Shown piece after piece: positions 8,698 through 17,513 of a DNA stretch of 64,000 bases; within the stretch, counting starts at the first letter, position 1; each line of letters opens with the position of its first letter. This stretch comes from Trinickia fusca (lineage in GTDB: Bacteria > Pseudomonadota > Gammaproteobacteria > Burkholderiales > Burkholderiaceae). The notes beneath the pieces are model-generated. The model was not told the DNA's origin. It worked only from the letters and a program-made list of their open reading frames with translations, and made no database searches. The stretch spans positions 570,299 through 634,298 of the forward strand of contig NZ_RBZV01000001.1 of the NCBI RefSeq assembly GCF_003628145.1, read 5' to 3'. The position numbers and the translations under genes were made by a program.

Positions 8698-9069
8698 TCA
8701 GCTGCGCGCCAGCACGAACACGCCGATCAGGATGATGCCGATGCCGACGAGCCGTTGCACCGACAGCACCTCGCCGAATAGATACCACGCGGCGAACGCG
8801 TTCACGACGTAGCCGAGCGAGAGCATCGGATAGGCGATCGAGACGTCCACGCGCGACAGGCCGACGATCCACACGCCGACGCTGATCACGTAGCAGGCGA
8901 GGCCCCCGATGATCGGCATTTGCAGCGCGAGCTTCAGGCCGACGGGGACAATGTTCGCACGGGTGAATTCGAAGTGTCCAACGGCGTTTACGCCGGCCTT
9001 GAGCAGCAATTGGGCCGTGGCGTTGAGGGCGACGCCGAAGAGGATGCAAAAAAGCGAAATCGGATTCAT
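8698..9069 (-). CDS. Small SMR/EamA-type membrane protein, putative Ara4N-lipid flippase subunit
   Basis: 123 residues from the ATG at 9069, with four predicted membrane helices and an N-terminal ATAQLLLKAG element typical of the small multidrug resistance fold. In E. coli the undecaprenyl-phosphate-Ara4N flippase is an ArnE-ArnF pair of such proteins. Here only one is present, lying exactly between arnT and arnB, so flippase function by position is likely. It may work as a homodimer or with a partner encoded elsewhere. A longer frame from 9129 would overlap arnT by 23 bases; no good ribosome binding site supports either start. Confidence 0.82.
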   Translation of the reverse strand: MNPISLFCILFGVALNATAQLLLKAGVNAVGHFEFTRANIVPVGLKLALQMPIIGGLACYVISVGVWIVGLSRVDVSIAYPMLSLGYVVNAFAAWYLFGEVLSVQRLVGIGIILIGVFVLARS

Positions 9070-9106
9070 CAGTCGATAGTCAGGGCAGGAAAGGGCGGGC
9101 GGCCGT

Positions 9107-10840
9107 TCACGGCTTTTCGACGACGACACGCCGCTCGTCGCGCACGATGACGCGCATGGGCACGTGCTCGGCGACGAGCGCGTCGTAACGCGAGGGCCGC
9201 ATCTCAGCCACGGCGTAACGGTCTGCGTTCCAGCGGCGTACCCATTCGTCGATGGTCGGAACCCATTTTTGCGGCTCCTGCGTCACGCCGAAGCGCAATT
9301 CGTCGGGACTGGCGACCATGATCGTCGTATGGCCGACATAGAACGGCAGCGTATGGTCGAGTACGTCGACCGCATAAAACGGCGTATCTGCCGGCAGCTG
9401 GGCGAGCGCGGCCTTGACGGCGGGCGCGAGCAGCGCGCCCGAGCTTTGCCGGCCGAACGTGTCGTGGCCCGTTCCGGCGATCGTCGCGAGCATGACCCAG
9501 GCTAGCCCGAACGCGATGGCAGACGGCGCGAGACGGCGGCAACGGCGCTCGAGCCCCAGCGCCACGAGCGTGAGCGCGAAGGCGACCCCGATGGCCGCGA
9601 ACACCCAGACGCGGAATTCGCGGTAGAGCGCATTGGGCGTGCGCGCATCGCCGAAGCGGGCAATAAAGATCGAGCCGATCGCGGCCGCCACGAGCAGCAG
9701 GGCATAGCTGATCAGATGGCGGCGCCAGGTGGCGCGCGAGACCTGCGGCAGATAGGCACCGATCACGAGCGCGAGTGCCGGCGCGATCGGCAGCACGTAC
9801 GACACGAGCTTCGAATGCGACACGCTGAAGAACACGAAGATGAAGCCGGCCCAGACGAGCAGCAGCGTGACGGGCGCAAAGCCGCTCGCGTGGCGCGGCA
9901 GCGCGCGTGCGTGGCGCACGCTTTGCACGGCGAGCGACAGCCACGGCAGGAAGCCGACCAGCAGGACCCACACGAAGTAGTAGAACGGCCCCGGGCGGTT
10001 CTGCTCGGGCGTCAGATAGCGCGCGAACTGCTGCACGATGAAGAAGAAGTTCAGGAACTCGGGATTGCGCTCCTGCACGAGCACGAACCAGGGCGTCGCG
10101 ATCGCGAAGAAGATGACGAGCCCGCTCCCCAGTCGAAGGCGCTTCCATAACCCCCAGTCGCGCTCGATCAGCGTATAGAGCACGAGCACGGCGCCGGGCA
10201 GCAGGATCGCGATGAGTCCCTTCGAGAGCATCGCGAGCGCCATCGAGGCCCAGCACAGCCACATCCACCCGCGTGCCGCGCGCACGCTGGTGCCGGGACA
10301 CTGCGCGAGCAGCATCGAGCACAGCGTCGCTTCCATCCAGAACGACAGCCCCATGTCGAGCGTGTTGAAGTGGCCCATCAGCTGCCAGTACGGCGCGCTT
10401 GCGAGCACGAGCGCCGCGCCGAAGCCGGCCGCCGCGTTGAACACGCGCTTGCCCGTGTAGCCGACCAGCAGCACGCCCACGAAGCCCGTCAGCGCCGTGT
10501 AGAGGCGCGCCTGCCACTCGCCGATGCCGAACCACGCAAACGTCAGCGCATTGGCCCAGGTTTGCAGCGGCGGCTTTTCGAAGTACTTGTAGCCGTTGTA
10601 GCGCGGCGTGATCCAGTCACCGGTCACGAACATCTCGCGCGCCATTTCGGCGTAGCGGCCCTCGTCGCTGGGCACGAGATGACGCCAGCCGAGCGGCCCG
10701 AACCAGATGATGCCGAGGGCGATGACGAGCAGCAGGAGGGCCAGGCGCCCGACCGGCCACGGCGAAGACGCATCGTGGGGCGGCGCGAACGTCTCTGCCG
10801 GCGCGGTGCCGGCGGCGCGGGAATAGCGTTGAAGCGGCAT
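9107..10840 (-). CDS. arnT: ArnT, lipid A 4-amino-4-deoxy-L-arabinose transferase
   Basis: 577 residues with about 12 membrane helices in the first two thirds and a soluble periplasmic C-terminus, the GT83 GT-C layout. It moves Ara4N from undecaprenyl phosphate to lipid A phosphates at the periplasmic face, lowering negative charge and cationic-peptide binding. The first periplasmic loop has the expected acidic motif DEGRYAEMARE, followed by KYFEKPPLQTW, whose lysine and glutamate are conserved in ArnT. It is the first arn gene transcribed; 107 bases separate it from the Mth938-like gene upstream. Confidence 0.95.
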   Translation of the reverse strand: MPLQRYSRAAGTAPAETFAPPHDASSPWPVGRLALLLLVIALGIIWFGPLGWRHLVPSDEGRYAEMAREMFVTGDWITPRYNGYKYFEKPPLQTWANALTFAWFGIGEWQARLYTALTGFVGVLLVGYTGKRVFNAAAGFGAALVLASAPYWQLMGHFNTLDMGLSFWMEATLCSMLLAQCPGTSVRAARGWMWLCWASMALAMLSKGLIAILLPGAVLVLYTLIERDWGLWKRLRLGSGLVIFFAIATPWFVLVQERNPEFLNFFFIVQQFARYLTPEQNRPGPFYYFVWVLLVGFLPWLSLAVQSVRHARALPRHASGFAPVTLLLVWAGFIFVFFSVSHSKLVSYVLPIAPALALVIGAYLPQVSRATWRRHLISYALLLVAAAIGSIFIARFGDARTPNALYREFRVWVFAAIGVAFALTLVALGLERRCRRLAPSAIAFGLAWVMLATIAGTGHDTFGRQSSGALLAPAVKAALAQLPADTPFYAVDVLDHTLPFYVGHTTIMVASPDELRFGVTQEPQKWVPTIDEWVRRWNADRYAVAEMRPSRYDALVAEHVPMRVIVRDERRVVVEKP

Positions 10841-10947
10841 GAATGGGAGTCCGTTTTATCGGAGCCGCGTGTGCGGCGGGGTGGCGGCATGCGCCGTGCA
10901 GCGGGCGCATGCGGGCCGCGGCCGGGCAGGGCGACGCGACACGGCGC

Positions 10948-11322
10948 TCATTGCTCGATCAGGAGCGCCGCGCAGACGCGGCGGCCTTCGGCCATCAGGA
11001 TGTTGTAGGTGCGGCAGGCGGCCATGAAGTCCATCGACTCCACGCCGATGCGCCGCGCGGCGAGCGCCGCGGTCAGCCGTGGATGCGGGAAACGCAGGCG
11101 CGAACCGGTGCCGAGCACGACGAGTTCGGGCGCGGCGGCAAGCAGCAGCTCGAAATGCTCGGGGGTCAAGGCGTCGAACGACGAGACCGGCCAGGGCATG
11201 ACCGGCGTGTCGGGCATCACCACGATGCTGCTCTCGTAGCGCTCAAGATTGATTTCGACGTATTGGGCGCCATACGCAGTGACGGTATTCAGGGCGCCGC
11301 TCGAGTCCTGGTGTAATTTCAA
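10948..11322 (-). CDS. Mth938-like domain protein (DUF498)
   Basis: 124 residues matching the small single-domain Mth938/Xcc1710 family, related to mitochondrial assembly factor NDUFAF3. Visible features are a central VVLGTGSRLRFPHP loop and a C-terminal MDFMAACRTYNILMAEGR segment typical of the family. The biochemical role in bacteria is not established. It is codirectional with arnT, 107 bases upstream, and could share a promoter with it. No signal peptide or membrane segment is seen. Confidence 0.85.
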   Translation of the reverse strand: MKLHQDSSGALNTVTAYGAQYVEINLERYESSIVVMPDTPVMPWPVSSFDALTPEHFELLLAAAPELVVLGTGSRLRFPHPRLTAALAARRIGVESMDFMAACRTYNILMAEGRRVCAALLIEQ

Positions 11323-11690
11323 ATTCGTTTATCCGTAGTTCCGCCGGACTCGCTTGCCTGCCGCACGAGACGCGCGGATCAAACCAGGCACGAGGGCCGC
11401 TTTTCGTGGTAGCGGGCGCAACGCGAGCCGGATCGAGGCCGAAACGCGCGTGCGCTGCACGATGGTGCATTGCGAAAGTCGGCCGAAATCCGCTAAATTA
11501 TAACTTTTTAGCCGCCCGGCTGCGTTTTTTGCCTCGCGCCGCGCCACAAGCCGCGCGCGTGTTTCCCATCCGGCGAACCCGCCGCAGCATCCGGGCATCT
11601 TCAAAGCGCGCACGTGTGCCGTAAAGCCACGCGCCCGCGGCCTTTGCTCTTCCGTCTTGCTGGCTTCTCTTCCAGGAACCCCTAGGAACC
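11323..11690. promoter_or_regulatory. Divergent promoter region between the Mth938-like gene and alaA
   Basis: A 368-bp gap with no supportable gene. On the minus strand a perfect TATAAT (complement of 11497-11502) lies about 175 bases before the Mth938-like gene, without a good -35. On the plus strand TTGCGA (11470-11475) and TAAATT (11494-11499), 18 bases apart, could serve alaA. The two candidates overlap. I found no direct-repeat PmrA-type box that would point to polymyxin or low-magnesium control of the arn operon. Confidence 0.4.
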
Positions 11691-12938
11691 GTGTCCGCCG
11701 TGAAACCGATCCTGAAATCGAACAAGCTACAGAACGTCTGCTACGACATCCGCGGTCCCGTACTCGAGCACGCCAAGCGCCTCGAGGAAGACGGCCATCG
11801 CATCATCAAGCTCAACATCGGCAACCTCGCGCCGTTCGGCTTCGACGCGCCTGACGAGATCATTCAGGACATGATCCGCAACCTGCCGGCGTCGTCGGGC
11901 TATTCGGATTCGAAAGGCGTGTTCGCGGCTCGCAAGGCCATCATGCATTACAGCCAGCAAAAAGGCGTGGCCGGGGTCGAGCTCGACGACATCTACATCG
12001 GCAATGGGGCGTCCGAGCTCATCGTGATGGCGATGCAGGCGCTGCTCAACGACGATGACGAAGTGTTGCTGCCCGCGCCCGACTACCCGCTGTGGACGGC
12101 CGCGGTCAGCCTCTCGGGCGGCAAGCCCGTGCACTACCTGTGCGACGAGTCGAACGCCTGGATGCCCGATCCCGACGATATCCGCGCGAAGATCACGCCG
12201 CGCACGCGCGCGATCGTCGTCATCAACCCGAACAACCCGACCGGCGCGCTGTATTCGGACGAATTGCTGCTCGATCTCCTCGAGATCGCACGCGAGCATG
12301 GTCTCGTGGTCTTCGCCGACGAGGTGTACGACAAGATCGTCTACGACGGCAAGAAGCACACGTCGCTGGCTTCGCTGTCCGAGGATGTGCTGACCGTTAC
12401 GTTCAACAGCTTGTCGAAGAGCTACCGCGCGTGCGGCTACCGCGCGGGGTGGATGTACATCTCGGGTCTGACGGGCGAGAACCGCCGCCGCGGCAAGGAC
12501 TACTTCGAGGGCCTCGGCATCCTCGCCTCGATGCGCCTGTGCCCGAACGTCCCCGGCCAGTACGCGATCCAGACCGCGCTCGGCGGCTATCAGAGCATCA
12601 ACGACCTGATCGTGCCGGGCGGGCGGCTGTATAAGCAGCGCCAGATCGCCTATGACATGCTCAACGCGATTCCCGGCGTGAGCTGCGTCAAGCCCGAAGC
12701 CGCGCTGTATATGTTCCCGCGGCTCGATCCGAAGGTGTACCCGATCCAGAACGATCAGCAATTCATTCTCGATCTGCTGCTCGAGGAACGCGTACTGCTC
12801 GTGCAGGGTACGGGCTTCAATTGGCCGAGTCCCGATCACTTCCGCGTCGTGTTCCTGCCGAACGCCGACGATCTGACGGATTCGATCAACCGTATTGCGC
12901 GCTTTCTGGACGGCTACCGCAAACGTCACGGCACCTGA
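11691..12938 (+). CDS. alaA: AlaA, glutamate-pyruvate aminotransferase
   Basis: 415 residues from a GTG preceded by AGGA. A class I PLP aminotransferase closely matching E. coli AlaA across its length (SNKLQNVCYDIRGPVLEHAK near the start, ASMRLCPNVPGQYAIQTALGG, and the VLLVQGTGFNWP end). Catalytic features: NPNNPTGALY at 179-188, Asp210 and Tyr213 contacting PLP, and PLP lysine Lys243 in SLSKSYR. It makes alanine from pyruvate and glutamate in the cytoplasm. hom follows 65 bases on, so alaA, hom and thrC may form one unit. Confidence 0.95.
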   Translation: MSAVKPILKSNKLQNVCYDIRGPVLEHAKRLEEDGHRIIKLNIGNLAPFGFDAPDEIIQDMIRNLPASSGYSDSKGVFAARKAIMHYSQQKGVAGVELDDIYIGNGASELIVMAMQALLNDDDEVLLPAPDYPLWTAAVSLSGGKPVHYLCDESNAWMPDPDDIRAKITPRTRAIVVINPNNPTGALYSDELLLDLLEIAREHGLVVFADEVYDKIVYDGKKHTSLASLSEDVLTVTFNSLSKSYRACGYRAGWMYISGLTGENRRRGKDYFEGLGILASMRLCPNVPGQYAIQTALGGYQSINDLIVPGGRLYKQRQIAYDMLNAIPGVSCVKPEAALYMFPRLDPKVYPIQNDQQFILDLLLEERVLLVQGTGFNWPSPDHFRVVFLPNADDLTDSINRIARFLDGYRKRHGT

Positions 12939-13003
12939 TGCGATGCGCGCTCGGCGCGCCGCTCCTACTCAACACACCACCTTTCAAGAAATACACACGC
13001 TGC

Positions 13004-14329
13004 ATGGATCCGATCAAAGTTGGCCTGTTGGGCTTCGGTACGGTGGGCAGCGGCACCTTCACGGTGCTGCGCCGCAACCAGGAAGAAATCAAGCGTCGCG
13101 CGGGCCGCGGCATCGAAGTCGCGCGTATCGCCGTGCGCAACCCGGCCAAGGCGATTGCAGCGCTGGGCGATGCGGCCGGTAGCGTGCAGGTCGGCGACGA
13201 CTTCAACTCCGTCGTCGATGATCCGTCGATCGGCATCGTCGCCGAGATGATCGGCGGCACGGGCATCGCACGCGAGCTCGTGTTGCGCGCGATCGCGAGC
13301 GGCAAGCACGTCGTGACGGCCAACAAGGCACTGCTCGCCGTGCATGGCACCGAAATATTCGCAGCCGCGCGGGCGAAAGGCGTGATGGTCGCATTCGAGG
13401 CGGCCGTGGCGGGCGGCATCCCGATCATCAAGGCGCTGCGCGAAGGGCTGACGGCCAACCGCATCCAGTGCATCGCCGGCATCATCAACGGCACCACCAA
13501 TTACATCCTGTCGGAGATGCGCGAGCGTGGCCTCGATTTCGCGACGGCGCTGAAGGGCGCTCAGGCGCACGGCTATGCCGAGGCCGATCCGACGTTCGAC
13601 ATCGAAGGCATCGATGCGGCGCACAAGCTCACGATCATGAGCGCGATCGCGTTCGGCGTGCCCGTGCAGTTCGACCGCGCTTACATCGAAGGCATCAGCA
13701 AGCTCGCCGGGATCGACATCAAATACGCCGAAGACCTCGGCTACCGCATCAAGCTGCTCGGCATCACGCGCCGTACCGAGCGCGGCATCGAGCTGCGCGT
13801 GCATCCGACGCTGATTTCGGCCAAACGTCTGCTCGCGAACGTCGAAGGTGCCATGAACGCCGTCGAGGTGCATGGCGACGCCGTCGGCGCAACGCTGTAT
13901 TACGGCAAGGGCGCGGGCGCGGAGCCGACGGCCTCGGCCGTGGTGGCGGATCTGGTGGACGTGACGCGGCTGCACACGGCGGACCCCGAGCATCGCGTGC
14001 CGCATCTGGCGTTCCAGCCGCAAAGCCTGTCGGATACGCCGATTCTGCCGATCGACGAAGTGACGAGCGGCTACTACCTGCGTCTGCGCGTCGCCGACGT
14101 GACGGGTGTGCTCGCCGACATCACGCGCATCCTGGCCGACGCCGGCATTTCGATCGACGCGCTGCTCCAGAAGGAGTCGGAGCAGATCGCCGACAACGGC
14201 GAGACCGACATCGTCATCATCACGCACGAGACGCTCGAGAAGAACGTGAACGCCGCCATCGCGTGCATCGAAGCGCTCGAGACCGTGGTGTCGCGAGTCA
14301 CGAAGCTGCGCATCGAAGCGTTGAACTGA
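13004..14329 (+). CDS. hom: Homoserine dehydrogenase
   Basis: 441 residues from the ATG at 13004. It reduces aspartate semialdehyde to homoserine, the branch point to threonine and methionine. Seen: NAD(P)-binding GFGTVGSG at 10-17, the KHVVTANKALLA catalytic-core motif, NGTTNYILSEM, and a C-terminal ACT domain (about 350-430, YYLRLRVADVTGVLADI) typical of threonine feedback. It is monofunctional, with no fused aspartokinase. thrC starts 21 bases after its stop; thrB, the homoserine kinase between them in many bacteria, is not here. Confidence 0.97.
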   Translation: MDPIKVGLLGFGTVGSGTFTVLRRNQEEIKRRAGRGIEVARIAVRNPAKAIAALGDAAGSVQVGDDFNSVVDDPSIGIVAEMIGGTGIARELVLRAIASGKHVVTANKALLAVHGTEIFAAARAKGVMVAFEAAVAGGIPIIKALREGLTANRIQCIAGIINGTTNYILSEMRERGLDFATALKGAQAHGYAEADPTFDIEGIDAAHKLTIMSAIAFGVPVQFDRAYIEGISKLAGIDIKYAEDLGYRIKLLGITRRTERGIELRVHPTLISAKRLLANVEGAMNAVEVHGDAVGATLYYGKGAGAEPTASAVVADLVDVTRLHTADPEHRVPHLAFQPQSLSDTPILPIDEVTSGYYLRLRVADVTGVLADITRILADAGISIDALLQKESEQIADNGETDIVIITHETLEKNVNAAIACIEALETVVSRVTKLRIEALN

Positions 14330-14350
14330 GCCCCTGACGGAAGCCTCATC

Positions 14351-15802
14351 ATGAATTACATCTCGACCCGCGGCGCTGGTATCGGCGAGCGTCACACGTT
14401 CTCGGACATCCTGCTCACGGGCCTCGCGCAGGACGGTGGCCTCTATCTGCCGGCGCAATACCCGCAAGTCTCCGACGACGAGTTGGCCCGTTGGCGCACT
14501 TTGTCGTATGCGGAGCTCGCGTTCGAAGTGCTCGCCAAGTTCTGCGACGACATCCCGGCTGACGATCTGCGCGAGCTGACGCGCCGCACCTACCGCGCCG
14601 ACGTTTACTGCAATGTGCGCCCCGGTGAGCAAGCTGCCGACATTACGCCGCTGACGCAGCTCGGCGTCGAAAACGGCGCGCCGCTGGCGCTGCTCGCGCT
14701 GTCGAACGGTCCGACGCTCGCATTCAAGGACATGGCGATGCAGTTGCTCGGCAATCTGTTCGAGTACGCGCTGGCCAGGCATGGTCAAACGCTGAACATT
14801 CTGGGCGCAACCTCGGGTGATACGGGCAGCGCGGCCGAATACGCGATGCGAGGCAAGGCCGGCGTGAGCGTGTTCATGCTTTCGCCGCATCGCAAGATGA
14901 GCGCGTTCCAGACCGCACAGATGTACAGCCTGCAAGAGCCGAACATCGTCAACATCGCGATCGAAGGCGTGTTCGACGATTGCCAGGACATCGTGAAGGC
15001 CGTTTCGAACGACCACGCGTTCAAGGCCAAGCACCACATTGGCACCGTCAACTCGATCAACTGGGCGCGTGTCGTCGCGCAAGTCGTCTATTACTTCAAG
15101 GGCTACTTCGCGGCCACGCGCAGCAACGACGAGCGCGTGTCGTTCACGGTACCGTCGGGCAACTTCGGCAACGTCTGCGCGGGCCACATCGCGCGCATGA
15201 TGGGGCTGCCGATCGAGAAGCTCGTGGTGGCGACGAACGAGAACGACGTGCTCGACGAGTTCTTCCGCACGGGCGTCTATCGCGTGCGCGGCGCGGCGCA
15301 GACTTACCACACGAGCAGCCCGAGCATGGACATCTCGAAGGCGTCGAACTTCGAACGCTTCGTGTTCGATCTGCTCGGCCGCGATCCGGCCCGCGTGCTG
15401 CAGCTGTTCCGCGAAGTCGAGCAGAAAGGCGGTTTCGATCTGGCCGCCAGCGGCGATTTCGCGCGTGTACGGCAGTTCGGTTTCGTGTCGGGCAGCAGCA
15501 ATCACACCGACCGCCTCGCCGCGATTCGCGACGTGTTCGAGCGCTATGGATTGATGATCGACACGCACACGGCCGACGGTCTCAAAGTCGCACGCGAACA
15601 TCTGGAGCCGGGCGTGCCGATGATCGTGCTCGAGACGGCGCAGCCGCTCAAGTTCGGCGAAACGATCCGCGAGGCGCTGGGCCGCGAGCCCGAGCGTCCG
15701 GCCGCGTTCGCCGGCCTCGAGGCGCTGCCGCAGCGCTTCGACGTGCTGCCCGCCGAGGCCACGTGCGTGAAGGATTTCATCGCGGCCCACACCGGTCTCT
15801 GA
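14351..15802 (+). CDS. thrC: Threonine synthase
   Basis: 483 residues, long-form ThrC as in enterobacteria and yeast. A PLP enzyme converting O-phosphohomoserine to threonine. PLP lysine Lys126 lies in SNGPTLAFKDMAMQ; the ATSGDTGSAA and VPSGNFGNVCAG phosphate-binding loops are intact. Cotranscribed with hom. A strong hairpin without U-tract follows the gene (15820-15848), before the molybdopterin genes. Confidence 0.97.
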   Translation: MNYISTRGAGIGERHTFSDILLTGLAQDGGLYLPAQYPQVSDDELARWRTLSYAELAFEVLAKFCDDIPADDLRELTRRTYRADVYCNVRPGEQAADITPLTQLGVENGAPLALLALSNGPTLAFKDMAMQLLGNLFEYALARHGQTLNILGATSGDTGSAAEYAMRGKAGVSVFMLSPHRKMSAFQTAQMYSLQEPNIVNIAIEGVFDDCQDIVKAVSNDHAFKAKHHIGTVNSINWARVVAQVVYYFKGYFAATRSNDERVSFTVPSGNFGNVCAGHIARMMGLPIEKLVVATNENDVLDEFFRTGVYRVRGAAQTYHTSSPSMDISKASNFERFVFDLLGRDPARVLQLFREVEQKGGFDLAASGDFARVRQFGFVSGSSNHTDRLAAIRDVFERYGLMIDTHTADGLKVAREHLEPGVPMIVLETAQPLKFGETIREALGREPERPAAFAGLEALPQRFDVLPAEATCVKDFIAAHTGL

Positions 15803-15819
15803 CCGGCAGGTGCGGAGGC

Positions 15820-15848
15820 GGCTTGCCCGGCCACGCGCCGGCCAAGCC
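15820..15848 (+). repeat. Intergenic hairpin without U-tract, thrC-moeA
   Basis: GGCTTG pairs with CAAGCC and CCGGC with GCCGG around one C-C mismatch and a 5-nt loop. No T-run follows. It separates the threonine genes from the molybdenum cofactor genes and sits just upstream of a possible -10 for moeA. Confidence 0.6.
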
Positions 15849-15857
15849 GTGCCTCGC

Positions 15858-15863
15858 TACAAT
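15858..15863 (+). promoter_or_regulatory. Possible -10 box for moeA
   Basis: TACAAT lies 32 bases before the moeA ATG, in a GC-rich gap downstream of the thrC hairpin. No good -35 hexamer is at the right distance, so this is only a candidate start for a separate moeA-moaD-moaE unit. Confidence 0.3.
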
Positions 15864-15895
15864 GTGAGTTCCTTCCGAACACGTCCGCCAGAACG

Positions 15896-17176
15896 ATGTC
15901 CACTCCCATTGCTCCCGCCGCGCGCGCACCGCTTGTTTCGACAGCCGAAGCGCTCGCGACGCTGCTTGCCGCCGCCACACCGCTCGCTGCACGCGAAACG
16001 GTCTCGACGCTCGATGCCCTGGGCCGCGTGCTGGCGGCTGATGTCGTGTCGACGCTCGACGTGCCGGCGCGTCATACGAGCGCGATGGACGGCTACGCTG
16101 TGCGCGTCGCCGATCTTTCGCATGACGAGCGTCGTCTCCGCGTCTCACAGCGCATTCCGGCAGGCCATGCGCCGGAGCCGCTCGAGCCTGGCACGGCAGC
16201 GCGCATCTTCACGGGCGCCTGGGTGCCCCAGGGTGCCGATGCGGTAGTGATGCAGGAGCAAACCGAAACGGCCGGCGACGCCGTCAACGTTTTGCATACG
16301 CCCAAGGCCGGCGAGTGGATCACCGCGCAAGGCGCGGACATCCGGCGTGGCGCCGTGATTCTGCCCGCCGGCACACGGCTCACGCCGCAGGCGCTGGGCC
16401 TTGCCGCATCGATAGGCTGCGCGCAGCTCGAAGTGAGCCGGCGCGTGAAGGTTGCCGTGTTCTTTACCGGCGACGAGCTGACGATGCCGGGCGAGTCGCT
16501 CGCGCCGGGTGGCATCTACAACTCCAATCGCTTCACGCTGCGCGGGCTGCTCGAGCGGCTCGGCTGCGAAGTGACCGATTACGGCATCGTGCCCGACCGG
16601 CTCGATGCCACGCGTGAGGCGCTCGCCGTAGCGGCGCGTGGGCACGACCTGATCTTGACGTCGGGCGGCGTGTCGGTCGGCGAGGAGGATCACGTGAAGC
16701 CTGCCGTCGAATCGCTGGGGCGGCTTGCGCTGTGGCAGATCGCGATGAAGCCGGGCAAGCCGCTCGCGTTCGGCGCGGTCCGCCGCGATGCCGCAACCGG
16801 CGAGGCCAGGGCCGCAGGCGCAGCGGGTGAGGGCGAAGCGTTCTTCATCGGCTTGCCCGGCAATCCGGTGTCGAGCTTCGTCACGTTCCTGTTGTTCGTG
16901 CGCCCGTTCCTGCTGCGTCTGGCCGGTGTGCGCGATGTCGCGCCGCGTGCGTTGTCGCTGCGTGCCGATTTCACGCAGGCCAAGGCCGATCGCCGCAACG
17001 AGTTCCTGCGTGCGCGCGTCAACGCGGCGGGCGGACTCGATCTGTTCCCGAACCAGAGCTCGGCGGTGCTGACTTCCACGGTTTGGGGTGACGGCCTCAT
17101 CGACAATCCGCCGAACCAAGCGATCAACGCGGGTGAGACGGTGCGTTTTCTTCCCTTTTCGGAGCTACTCGGCTGA
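15896..17176 (+). CDS. moeA: MoeA, molybdopterin molybdenumtransferase
   Basis: 426 residues. It inserts molybdate into adenylylated molybdopterin, the last step of molybdenum cofactor synthesis. Family motifs: DVPARHTSAMDGYA near the N-terminus, PQGADAVVMQE, and the MPT-binding TSGGVSVGEEDHVK segment, followed by KPGKPLAFG and GLPGNPVSSFV. An Ala/Gly insertion lies between those last two. Start of a moeA-moaD-moaE group; the other Moco genes (moaA, moaC, mog) are outside the window. Confidence 0.96.
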   Translation: MSTPIAPAARAPLVSTAEALATLLAAATPLAARETVSTLDALGRVLAADVVSTLDVPARHTSAMDGYAVRVADLSHDERRLRVSQRIPAGHAPEPLEPGTAARIFTGAWVPQGADAVVMQEQTETAGDAVNVLHTPKAGEWITAQGADIRRGAVILPAGTRLTPQALGLAASIGCAQLEVSRRVKVAVFFTGDELTMPGESLAPGGIYNSNRFTLRGLLERLGCEVTDYGIVPDRLDATREALAVAARGHDLILTSGGVSVGEEDHVKPAVESLGRLALWQIAMKPGKPLAFGAVRRDAATGEARAAGAAGEGEAFFIGLPGNPVSSFVTFLLFVRPFLLRLAGVRDVAPRALSLRADFTQAKADRRNEFLRARVNAAGGLDLFPNQSSAVLTSTVWGDGLIDNPPNQAINAGETVRFLPFSELLG

Positions 17177-17230
17177 CGTTTCGCCAGGTTTGGCCCAGGC
17201 TGCGTCGCCACCGTTGTCCGATCGTCACAG

Positions 17231-17488
17231 ATGAAGATAGAACTCAGATATTTCGCCAGCGTGCGCGAAGCGCTCGGCACGGCACAAGAAGTGGTCGAGT
17301 TGCCCGAGGGCATCGTCACCATCGCCGACGTGCGCGCCTGGCTGCGTACGCGCGGCGGGGCGTGGGCGGAGGCGCTTGCGGATGGCCGCGCGTTGCGCAT
17401 GGCTTGCAATCACACGATGACCGACGCGGGCACGCGCGTGACCGATGGCTGCGAGGTCGCGTTTTTTCCGCCCGTGACGGGCGGTTGA
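17231..17488 (+). CDS. moaD: MoaD, molybdopterin synthase sulfur-carrier subunit
   Basis: 85 residues with a ubiquitin-like beta-grasp fold, ending in the diagnostic Gly-Gly (FFPPVTGG). The C-terminal glycine is adenylylated and then thiocarboxylated, and gives sulfur to precursor Z in the MoaD-MoaE complex. moaE follows 25 bases later, so the two subunits are made together. Confidence 0.95.
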   Translation: MKIELRYFASVREALGTAQEVVELPEGIVTIADVRAWLRTRGGAWAEALADGRALRMACNHTMTDAGTRVTDGCEVAFFPPVTGG

Positions 17489-17513
17489 GCGCTGTGCTCA
17501 TGAGGAACCCGCC

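Noticed and set aside
11323-11690. PmrA or PhoP box controlling the arn operon
   Set aside because: No direct repeat of the CTTAA or TGTTTA type with proper spacing was seen upstream of arnT or the Mth938-like gene.
12939-13003. Threonine or methionine leader peptide or riboswitch before hom
   Set aside because: The 65-base gap holds no Thr/Ile codon run, no terminator pair and no known riboswitch core.
12965-15790. A 941-codon open frame antisense to hom and thrC
   Set aside because: It lies opposite two certain genes, is Arg/His/Val/Ala-rich in the manner of mirrored GC-rich codons, has no family motif and no ribosome binding site. Similar antisense frames face the PhoH gene (716-2956), arnD/arnA (3003-5531) and clpB (19378-21117).
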